DNA of 64,000 nt, taken from contig CM063503.1 in the NCBI GenBank assembly GCA_032207245.1, positions 102,243,693-102,307,692 on the forward strand, in the 5' to 3' direction. A model generated the notes under the pieces. It was not told where the DNA came from. It was given only the letters and a program-made list of their open reading frames with translations, and searched no databases. Positions 14,483 through 24,472 of this stretch are shown piece after piece; within the stretch, counting starts at the first letter, position 1; each line of letters starts with the position of its first letter. Made by a program: the position numbers and the translations under genes. Origin of the DNA: Pardosa pseudoannulata. Taxonomy: Eukaryota; Arthropoda; Arachnida; Araneae; Lycosidae.

Positions 14483-14655
14483 GGTTTGGTTTGGAGCACT
14501 ACGGTCTACTGTTTTGCACACGAGGGCTAATGAAATCGGGACCTACTGCTTAAATCCGATTCCGAACGGCTACGAACATCCATGCCAAGTGGGATTCGAA
14601 CCCACGAAATCCGGTACAGACGATCAGCGCCCTAACCAATCGGCCAGCGTTCGGC
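14483..14655 (-). mobile_element. Full-length tRNA-derived SINE
   Basis: The complement of the tail (GGTTTGGTTTGG) is at the left, and the tRNA-like head ending CGTTCGGC is at the right. The element is flanked by a readable target duplication around CTATGTAGG (about 14474-14484 and 14656-14667). A short plus-strand frame over it is a shadow. Confidence 0.92.
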
Positions 14656-14667
14656 TCCCTATGTAGG

Positions 14668-16199
14668 AGATAAAGTTTTAAGAAACGAGTCATTTGGATT
14701 AATTTTATGAGCTATTTAGAAACGAATTTTCGTTTACATTAATTTCTCTCTGAACTATTGGTTTACTTGAGAGATTAGAAGTTCTTCAATTCAGTTGATG
14801 GTATTCGGTCATAATATGTATCGTTTAAACTTGACAAATGTTGAATTCAGTCTCTGAAATTGAACTTTTTTTCGACTGTTAAAGGGATTCCTTAGAAACG
14901 TGCTCTATTCGGAAGATAACTTCTGTTGTTCATAAACTCTAGATTCCATTCTACTGTTGGATCTAAATTTGGAAACTCTCACAGGTATGAGGTAAACATT
15001 GAAAACTTCAGTTGTATTAACATATAAGAAAAGGTAAAGCTTTGAAGTCAGAGAACAGTAATAAGTACAACGCAAACACAAATTAGGTACATATAAGCTA
15101 AATTATTAATGCGAGTAATTGTAGATAATGCTCCTACATAGCTGTAAAACAGCTGATCAGGTTTTCTCTATTTGTACATTATTCATATTGACTTAGTATT
15201 TATTTTTGTGTAAAAAGTCAATATTTATCAAATTCTAGAGTCCTAGTTTTTTATTATTAAATGGATACTTTGTGTAAAAAAAGTAAAAGCATTTTTAATC
15301 CCAAAAATTTTCATTAGCTGAGTTACTTAAATTTGTAAAAGTTAAATATTATTATTCATTTCTTTCGAAAAACTGTAGCTTGACATCCTTTAAATAATTA
15401 ACATTAAAAGATATGAAATTTTCATGTATATCCATTCATATTGGCAAATTTCTTTCAATTCAGAATTTAATAAACTTTAATCATCATAAGAGTAAGTATT
15501 ATTTGTAGTCCTAGTCTATTTAAAACTATGCTTTTATTGATGTATATATAAATATGCAAACTCCCCCAACATCCCCTGCACAAAAGAAAATGAGTGAATG
15601 AAAATAACTGAAATAATACTAACAAGAGAGAAGTCATAAATAAAAGTATATTATTTTATGAATAAACAGACAGGGTAACAATCTACGAGTAATACAGTTG
15701 CTATATATAACTGGAGTAGTGAGAGTAATATATTCCAAATTACAGTTATGCAGTCCATATGGTGACAGGTTACTGTAATTAACTTCAATTCGAGTACTTT
15801 TCTTACCAGTGAGAAGCATGACAACAAGCAATTAATGTATTAACAGTCTCAATCATTGCCTCTTTGATAACTAGAATAACGCTCATTGGCCTTTGAAGAC
15901 TAAGTTCCTACAACGTCATATAGATGAGGAGGGCAATTTGACTTAAACAGCATGATTATATGGAACATTAAAGCTGTTCAATGTAAGTGAAGATGCAGTA
16001 ATGTATATGAGATCTTTTCTAATAGACGTTGAGTTTACTCATAACTCAAGACCATGTGAGCATCGTTGTCGATCATGCATGCCCATTCATGCTAACAGTT
16101 TATTGATAGTATAATGGTGACTATCTAACGAATATAATCCTTGCATTCCCATGGAGGTCATATACATATGTAATTGTTGTAATGTACATACAACCTATA
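14668..16199. other. Anonymous AT-rich DNA
   Basis: No recognisable gene, element terminus or tandem repeat was seen. Confidence 0.55.
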
Positions 16200-17400
16200 C
16201 ACCAGTGTTCGTAACAAGGGAGAAACACAGAATGAATATAATACTTTATATTGAGATTCAGACATTTATTCTATACATTTATTTACAAATAGATCCTTCG
16301 TTATCATAATCATCAATTATTTATATCTTCTATTTACACTATAATTATCACACATCTCTTTATAAGGAATTATTATTATTAACAGAGGCCTAAGTTAAAT
16401 GACTGTAAATATTATTTTATAAATTACCTCCATTAAAGTCACAGGGGAGCAGGCAGGGGCTTTCATCACGGGCGTACGGGACGAGTTGGTGATGGTGAGC
16501 GGGACAGTGTCGGTCCGGGCGTACGGGACGAGCTGGTGCTAGTGGATCCTTGTCCCACTTCTCTCGACTGCCGACCTACTTCCACTCCTCTCTCTCACTA
16601 CGTTTCCAAACTCTTCACCTCGGTTCCAAAGCCCATTTTTTCTTTCTTGCCAGTCACTTGTCTTCGGGAAATTTTCCCACATCTCTATGCCCTTCTGGAA
16701 TGCAGGTGGACTCATTAAAGTAGCCCCTTTTGTGCAAGCTGACATTACTTTTTAGCCCCTGCTCCCATAATTCACGGTTACAGCTCTGTGCGAGCTTGAC
16801 CGTTACGCTGTCATTCCGTGATCTTTACCTTCTCTGCAGGGGTCCCTAAAATTGACGTGAACAATTGGAGTCCTAAATTCCTCTAGGAAAACCCTCCCAC
16901 GGCTATGCATGCACGTGCAGACCACCGTGGGAAAGTACCTCGGTACAGTAATATATCAAAATTATTTAACTCTAATATTTCTTTAAAAACCTCCTCTCTC
17001 TCCCATTCTAATTCCTTTAAATCTTTTTCCCAACCTCTAAACAGTTTAATTAAAGGAGTGTTTTCCACTTAAAATTCTTCCCAAAGCTTTCTATCCTAAA
17101 AATGTAAACTTTCTGTCCATTCAGCACGTTTCCCAGCTGTCGCCGGCAAATGGCTCCGCTTTTTTCATGATCTTGCACTTAATTCACTAAGTTTTTTTTA
17201 CAGTGGGAAAATTCTTTCTGTCTTCGCTCTTGGGTATACCTCTGTTCGAGCAGAGGGATTTGTGTCCTTTAGCTGTCGTTAAGTAGAAAAAATGTCCGTT
17301 GTAGCAGCTCTGGAATAAAGTTTCAATTAGATTTGTACCGTTCTCTTCAATGTCGACCCGACTGCATTTTTATTACTGCTAGCTGTTGAGATTTCTCCTT
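16200..17400 (-). mobile_element. GC-richer block, probable retroelement debris
   Basis: This is the longest stretch in the window of non-AT-rich, non-satellite composition. It has a direct repeat GGGCGTACGGGACGAG (about 16469 and 16516), an AATAAAG motif on the plus strand near 17313, and two short minus-strand frames (16539-16745 and 16883-17068). The second frame is rich in charged helical residues (GWEKDLKELEWEREE). I do not recognise either frame. LTR-retrotransposon leader or gag debris is my best guess from composition. Host exon origin is not excluded but has no support. Confidence 0.35.
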
Positions 17401-17852
17401 GTCAAGAAGTTATATAATTAATGGTTTACATATATATTTGAGTGGTGGACAGTTCAAATCTTGGATCATAATATAACTTAACATCTTTTGAATGAACTGG
17501 AGAATTCTAATGGGTAACATATATACATGACCATCGAATCTATAAGATTTTCATTACTCCTTTGTTTTTTCATAATTACCAGTAAAGAGGGTTAAAGAAA
17601 TGTGGTCTAAAATCTTATAATTGCATAGGCTGTTAACACATTTTTGTTGTAATGAGTTTCCGAAAATATATATTTAACCCTCTGACAGTTTCATTTTTTT
17701 CCAGAATTCGGTGAAAAAATGTCACATTTTTTATTGCATTTTTTTGTTCATTTTACATTTTTAAGTAAAGATATGTTATTAAAATTAACATTTCTAATAT
17801 TTTTAAGCATTTATTACAACTTTTTTTCTTTCTATGAAAGCATCATAAAACT

Positions 17853-18137
17853 TCAAAAAAGGTTAAAGGTAAACTTCAGTTTACCTTTAATCTCACCGAT
17901 ATCCAAGTTAATTTTTGAAATTCCCGTGAAAGCAAATCTAAGAGGTGGATCCGAAGGATTATCACAATTAATTTCAAAAAATTGTCTTGCTTGACTGATT
18001 CCATCTGTACTACTATCAGAGTCATTACTATCCAAGTAATCTAGTAAACTTTCGCTACTATCATTTACAGATAATTCAGTTTCTGATTCCGAGTCACAGT
18101 TCGAATCACAAGAAATTAGCTTACCATACGCTCTGAA
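17853..18137 (-). pseudogene. piggyBac transposase N-terminal fragment
   Basis: A minus-strand open stretch of about 95 codons, with a Met at 18035. The upstream half is rich in Asp, Glu and Ser (for example CDSESETELS), like the disordered acidic N-terminus of piggyBac (PGBD-type) transposases. It is followed by a DPPLRFAFTG-like motif resembling the PxFPFTG box that precedes the catalytic domain in this family. The frame then reads into a hairpin and stops at 17853. No DDD catalytic core or cysteine-rich C-terminus is present, so this cannot be an active transposase. The assignment rests on the motif plus the TTAA-flanked termini. Confidence 0.65.
17863..17890. repeat. Perfect 13-bp inverted repeat
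   Basis: TTAAAGGTAAACT and its exact complement AGTTTACCTTTAA are separated by only 2 bp. The repeat lies at the 3' end of the piggyBac fragment frame, where the normal coding sequence is lost, so it may mark the deletion junction. Confidence 0.85.
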
Positions 18138-18421
18138 TTATCCATTATTTAAAAGTAAAAATATATTATTCATCTCTTACATCAATAAAATTATCAGGCG
18201 GTCAGTAAAATATAACCACAAAGCTATACACTGAAAGATAACAATTCGTCTTCTGATACAAAACATGCAAATAAACCCGATGTTTTGAACCAATCAGAGT
18301 AGAAAATACAATAAACTGCAAACTATCATTTACTGGACGAATAAATTACTATACGAATAATTTGTTACTAAAACTGGAAAAAATACGGCCGAAACAGTGC
18401 AAGCGAAATAGAAATCAGATT

Positions 18422-18484
18422 GCCCGTAAGCCGTACGGGCAAATCAGTAAAGACCCGAAAACTGTGCCCCTACGGCGTACGGGC
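18422..18484. promoter_or_regulatory. Twin subterminal palindromes of piggyBac-like element
   Basis: Two 19-bp imperfect palindromes, GCCCGTAAGCCGTACGGGC (18422-18440) and GCCCCTACGGCGTACGGGC (18466-18484), have starts 44 bp apart. The outer one is 15 bp from the element's end. They are GC-rich islands in AT-rich DNA at the transposase 5' side. A role in transposase binding is inferred from position and from the matching arrangement at 48638-48703. Confidence 0.7.
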
Positions 18485-18534
18485 AAAACAGGGAAGGGGT
18501 TAAACAAATGCAAGAATTTTATTTACTAATATAT

Positions 18535-19740
18535 AGAGTCAGATAGCCTTTTGCTGAACTATCATATTACATCTTCATTTCCAAGATAACAGAGAATTTC
18601 TTAAAACATCAAGGTGGATTCTTTTCCACTCCTCCTTCAAAATCTTTCAGAGTCCATGCTATGTTTTGGAATGCCGCTTATAAAGAACTTGTTTTGAAAG
18701 TCCAAATGCATGTTAATCCATAGGAGACAAATAAGTCAGGGGACTTGAATGGGATGCATTTAAAGATATTATGTCCGATTCCGGTCTCATTTCTCCTTTC
18801 TTAGAATATAAATTGAACAATATATTGAGAGGTATGCTTTGTAACCTTATCCTGAAAAAACTTACCGCAAGGAAAATTGATTGATCAACGGGATAGAATT
18901 TCTTCTTTAAAAATAGGTGCTAAAACATTTTTTATAGTAATCAGAGTTCATTTTAACCTCTTTTTTATTCTCCTTATTTTAAGTTTTCCGTTATAAGAGA
19001 ATCCTGCAATAACCGTAAGCAAAACTTTCCTTTTTTCCTCTGAAGTAATACTTTAATCTCTTATCTTATCTTTCGGTAAAAAATCGATCTTTTTCTATTA
19101 CAGTCTGATAAGTAAATCTAAGCTTTATCAGTTATAACGACATATTTCCATCTTTTGCTTACCAAATAATTTTCAATCAACAACTTCTCTGCCGTGCGTT
19201 GGTAGAATGGTACAGCAATGCTCTTCGATACCGGAGTTCGTGGGTTCGAATCTCACTACTGACATGGATGTTTGTAGCCGTTCTGAATCGGCTTTAAGCA
19301 GTAAGTCCCGGTCTAATTAGTCATCATGTATCAAAACAGTAGGCCTTAGAACGCTAAACCAATCCAACAATCTGTACATAGTGTTACGCTGATGAATTTG
19401 TTTCAGTGTCAACCATGAAAGATCATGTTTTGTTTTGTTTTAGTTTTTTACTAGGTTCAAATTAGATTTTGTAATTTTGTTCACAGTTACTATAGAGATA
19501 TTTAAAGATTTTGCAAATAGATCTTTTGGGGGTTGGATTTTCTTTTAAAACAAGAGATGTGACTTTACATTAAATAACCGGGTTAAAGTACCTTTGTTGG
19601 GTATGCAGTTTTTTTTAATTTTTCACATTTAAATGTAACCTTGGAGTTTCTTTTCTATTTTAATAATGATCTCACTTAGTTTAAGAGCAGAAACCTTAAA
19701 ATCGTGCTTTTCACATCTTATTCAAAAATCAAATGTTCTA
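18535..19740 (-). pseudogene. Mariner-like (IS630/Tc1) transposase relic
   Basis: Minus-strand conceptual translation over several frames gives an ordered series of transposase motifs. From N to C: an HTH-like ISIVTVNKITKSNLNL, then a first catalytic-Asp box (YVVITDKA), NVLAPIFKEEI, the second-Asp box FFQDKVTKHTSQ, the third-Asp region SPMD followed by HAFGL, then EEWKRIHLDVLRNSLLSWK near the C-terminus. All three catalytic Asp positions can be seen, but stop codons and frameshifts separate them. The spacing between the second and third Asp is about 45 residues, longer than the 34 of classical mariner. A SINE at 19191-19360 splits the N-terminal third. It is inactive. Confidence 0.8.
19191..19360 (+). 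mobile_element. SINE inserted in mariner-like relic
   Basis: A tRNA-like head (B-box GGTTCGAATCTCAC), the family body and an AAACC-type tail. Probable target duplication: CAATCAACAA (19174-19183) and CAATCCAACAA (19360-19370). Removing the SINE and one duplication restores continuous transposase reading across the site, which independently fixes the boundaries. Confidence 0.9.
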
Positions 19741-22700
19741 AAATACAGCCTTCAGTCCATTGTTTTATTTCCAGTAACACTGTAACGCACATAATATTTT
19801 TAATGCTGCAGACGATATTTAAACCCTATTCTAATTTGTTGCCATTCATGTTTTTTTTAATTTATATTTAAATTCAGGGAGAAATTCAGAACCTTTACAA
19901 AAATGTGTGAACACTCTGTGTATTTTGTATCATTTCCTGTTTTCTCCTTTTCTTTTATTTGGTTTCATCAAATTGAATTTTAAAATTCCTGGAAGCCAAA
20001 AAGGAATTGTTCAGTTTCTTTGTTCAAGGTATATACTAGTCACTTTTACCATTGTTATAAAAATTCAAAATGTTTTACTTGGTTTAATTTAGTTTTAATT
20101 TTTATTAAATCTAATTTGACTGTTATAACCTAATATTAGTTTCAGCGGGGGAAGGACAATAAGTATGGAGAAAATTTTATTCATGGGGGAATGAAAATAT
20201 CTCCATTCTAATTATAAAGCTTACAAAATAGAATCCCAATACGACATAATTTGTCAAATGCTATTATCTAAAGTTTTGAAAGTGTCGAGAATAAGTCCTT
20301 AATTTCTGATGTATAACCGCGGCTCAGAACTGACACTTTGTCAAACTGTGATTAATTTTCATAGAATTCTTACACTTCCTTGAAGTATGGCAATGTTTGT
20401 TTTAACCTAAAAATGTTTATTCCAAAATTATTTGAATACTTCGTCCATTAATGAAGGAAACTTGAGTAATCTTTATATACCATGATGATGAAAGTAATTT
20501 GAGGGAGGCAGCAATAGATATTCTATATTTATTATTTATTTAAATGTTTTGATTTTGTATCCCTTTTGATTATTATTGCTTCACATCTCATATTAAAGTA
20601 ACAGAACATATTACTAATTAAAATTTACTGACTCGTTTTAATTTTTCGTTAAATTTATGGAGCATTTCCGGATATTGCAATGCTTATCATTCTTTAAGTT
20701 TTAAAAATACATTGGGAAATTTTGATCTTAAGATTATAGCATAAATTTTCTTCATTGCATTTTAAGGAAAAGTTTCCCAAAATGTTTTCCCAAACGCTAC
20801 ATTCCTCAAATTCAATTTTACTTTCCAAATTTACTTTCTTCAATCTTAATTAAGAACTTTCGTTCTAAAAATTTTAACAGCATATTTTATCTTACTTCTT
20901 TACTTTTGAAAAGAAAACTAGTTTTGTGAGATTCAAAATGTTTAAAATGTGTTGCTTTACTGACAGAAAAAAAAATCTCAATTAACTCATAAAATTTCTT
21001 CTACAACACGAAGTATTATAATTTCCCACTTATTAAATTATTACATCCCACACAATATTTACGACTGCAAAGCACACCTACTCACGAAGTATTTGAATAT
21101 TTCCTGGATTTTTATTAAAGATTATTCATAGTTGAACTAATATGAAATAGTTACATTATTTTTAAAATGTACTAAAGGGAGTTTTACTAAAAATTTGTGA
21201 TAATTACAGGAAGCAACAGAAATCTAATTAGCTATGCTATTTTTAAAATATGTCAAAGGTAGATTTAATAAAATTTGTGGAGTATTACAGGGAGTTATGG
21301 AATCTAGTTAGCCAATTTCTTACTTAAGATTTTCACAAGTTTAAATCATGATACACACTCATATCTAAGTATTCAAAGATTAATTTTAATATGAATGTTT
21401 TTCTTACCCTTTTTTTCATAAAAAATCGTTGAAAATTTATATTTTATAATAATAATATTAAGCAAACCCTTATTGTAATTTTAACCTCGTAAAGTTAAAA
21501 ACAAAACTAAATGAAATGAAATTAGAAGTTTTATATCTCTCAAATATTGTTAATGTTAATTGAATATTGCAGAAATGATACGAAATGTTTTACTTTAAAC
21601 TTTTTTTCTCCTACAAAAGAGAAGAATGTGTTGTGAAATCCGCAAGTTATTAAAACTTAGAAACATTGAACAAAGTCTCATTATAAAAAATTTCCTGAAA
21701 CTAAACAACAAAATTTTATTTCAAGTGAAATATTGAATTATTAATATTACTTCCCTGTTAATGAAAAAACATTAATTGTAATGTATTTGTTCGATTTCAT
21801 GCGAGTAATAATTTTTTTAAAAATAAAACTAGTATGATTTTGATTTCAAAACTGAATTTCAATTTTAAGCTTTAAGGAATGAAGATAATTAAAACATTGA
21901 TGTTTTGAAATTTCACTTGAAATTAGTTTTTATAATTATTATTTAACTTACGAAAGATAAACTTCAAGAATATTTTTTCCTTTTTTAAATAATTGTACGT
22001 ATAACAACAATAATAGCAAAATCTAAAATTTTTGACAACTATTTTGTAATCTGCAAATTTCAAATAAATTAAAAACTAATTTCTTGGTTTAATATCACGA
22101 CTCAGTTACAAATACTTATAATAAAAATTCTAAGCATGTATAAACTTATCAATTTACTTTTTTAATTTAAAAACTATCTCCAAAAAACTATTTTCTGTTT
22201 GAATTGATACTTCTACTTCCATTTATTTTCGAATTAATAACTTGAACTTTATGAACTTTATGTATATTTGAAATAATTTAAAAGGTAAGATTTGAATCTT
22301 ACCTAATAAATGTATTCTTTATGATATTCTTTCAGAATCTGTACATGTCCTTTTCTTTGTTTGAAATAGCAGCTGCAGATATTCAGAAGAAAAGAAGTTA
22401 TAGAAGCAAATTTAACAAATGAATTCAAAGTACTTACTAAAAGAAACAGACAGCATTCTAACTATCCTTAACCAGTTGAATAAAACATTCCAACTATTCT
22501 GGGTTTTATCTCTCTCTTTTAAGGAGTAGTTAAGAAAAATTTCGCACTTCATCCCCTTACCAGAACAACAGTACTCTGAATTCTAAAGAATGGATTGTCT
22601 AAGGTAGTCAAATAGGTAATAAACTAATTGCTAAAAGACCAGAACTCCACGACAGCAACCCAAAGCAACTAGCAGCTACTGACCTACGAGAGATCAGTGA

Positions 22701-23877
22701 TGATCCGAGTTTATTTAGTCCAACTCGATAGGAGCAAATGCTACAACTGTAAGCTACAGAGGTAACACTACAAAAGCAAACACTAAAAGGGAGAACTTGA
22801 AGAGATCACTCGAGCACTTTCGGTGCGTAAAACCTGCACTACTCTGAAGGCATTTATTTAAGACAACAAAGGAATAGTTGCACTGGAAATAAAAAGTCAT
22901 GGAATAAATACTTTTATAATATTTATGCAATTTTCTTTGTCTTTCCAAGAAGCCATTCTGATAAGTTCCTAAATAGATTATTACAAATGATAATAGACAT
23001 GGCACGATAAAAATGATTAAATGTAATATGATTAAAAATAAATTATTTACAATACATCAATTAGATCTGAAATACTACGAAATTCTCACATTGAACTCAT
23101 TTTATCGTATGAATCAAATTATTAATTTTATACAAATCATTAATCTTATCTTTTCATACATTTTTTCCGGATTCCGGTTTAATGATGAGTACCAATGTTG
23201 CCTAACTAACTTACATTAATTCTTACCAAATTGAAAAGTCCTCTTCTTTGTCTGTTCCTTCTTGAGCTGTAATTTTTGCAATAATATTTTCATATCAGAG
23301 TTATTTGCACTTGACAAATTTTGAATCTAAATCTACGTAGCCATAAAGTTTTACAGATTCTTCCTCTAACAATTAAATGGAATCACATAATACATAGTTC
23401 AAAAATTATGGAAGAGTCAGCGCAATATGTAAAAAAAAATCTCTTTTTGAACTTAATCAAAAGTAGTTCCTAAGTAAATGCCATTTCACCAAGCACTAAA
23501 ATCTTTCGTATATTTACGAATACTCAATTGTAAATTATTTACTTATTACTCATTTCAATAATTCATTCACCCTGTAAATAATTTGATACTAAATATTTTG
23601 TTTTAAATACTTTACACAAAGGCTTACTGATACATCGAGGTAAGCGGAGCAAATTTCAAGGTAGCAAGAAATTAATTTTATTACACGGGAGTAAATTTGA
23701 GATTTCGGGAAAACTTCGAGGCAAATAGAAATTCGAATTGAATGAAGTCAAGATATCGTGAAGAGTTTGTATTTACATTTTTCTTCTAACAAAATATAGA
23801 AGTTCAATATTCATTAAAAAATAATAGTTAATTTCATTCTGTGGTAATGATTAACAGAAATTTCAGATTTATTAAAA
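19741..23877. other. Anonymous AT-rich DNA
   Basis: No gene or element is recognised. There is a short tandem duplication at 21153-21318. The patch 22600-22900 is slightly less AT-rich but shows no protein motif. Confidence 0.55.
21153..21318. repeat. Two-unit tandem duplication (~83 bp)
   Basis: Two diverged copies each contain TTTTTAAAAT, an AAATTTGTG core, then ATTACAGG and AATCTA(G/A)TTAGC. Confidence 0.75.
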
Positions 23878-24135
23878 GGGGCATAGTATATTTTGATTGT
23901 TAAAATCTTCATTTTAACAGTCTTTTCTTGGTTAATCATAAAATGAAAGATTCGTTTTCTTTTGGAATGAATTTTTACATACTTTTCAATCATCCTTTAA
24001 CATTAAAAACTATTTACTTTTCTTATTTTAAACTGTATATTTTTTTAAAAAATCAAATTACCCACAAGATAAATTTTAATGAAAATTAAAACTAAATTTT
24101 TATACCGACTTGAAGCTAATAATCTTTTTTACTCT
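23878..24135. repeat. Dispersed copy of the 63-kb array unit
   Basis: It aligns in order with the terminal array units: CATAGTA, TTTTAACAGTCTTTT, ATCATAAAAT, a CTGTATATTTT-like segment and AAACTAAATTTTTATA. This is a single diverged unit about 39 kb from the array. Confidence 0.55.
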
Positions 24136-24414
24136 ATGAATCTAAATATTAGAATGTTTCTGACCTTTTTAAATCAAAGAAAATTTTAAAATGGCTAAGA
24201 AATTAAAATTTTTAAATATTAGCCCATATGCTATAATATAAAATGTATCACTCATATTTATGCAATTGAACTCACAGTAAAAATATATAATTACCTATTT
24301 TTGATATTAAAAGTTAGTATCTAAACCTATTTCTTATATATATTTCTAACTAGTTAGTGTCTTACATATGTCTAAAGTAATTTTACAGGTAATTGGATTT
24401 TTTTTCATTATTTC

Positions 24415-24472
24415 TTATTCAGTATTTCTTATTTTGTACTGAATCAAAAAATAGGCTATTATAATGAAAAGT
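24415..24472. repeat. Orphan fragment of the 36.9-kb satellite unit
   Basis: TACTGAATCAAAAAATAGG followed by CTATTATAATGAAAAG and TTTTCA matches the 5' part of the 227-bp satellite monomer. It shares the CTATTATAAT variant seen only in the first array unit. Confidence 0.6.

Larger units (their letters stand above)
17678..18499 (-). mobile_element. piggyBac-like element, internally deleted
   Basis: TTAA target duplications lie at 17674-17677 and 18500-18503. The inner termini read CCCTCTGACAGTTTC at the left and, from the other end, CCCCTTCCCTGTTTTGCCC; they are imperfect inverted repeats starting with C-runs as in piggyBac. The minus strand encodes an acidic N-terminal transposase fragment (17853-18137). 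At 822 bp it is far shorter than an autonomous piggyBac (about 2.5 kb), so most of the transposase is missing. Twin palindromes lie just inside the 5' (right) end. The element ends about 30 bp from a mariner-like relic. Confidence 0.82.
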
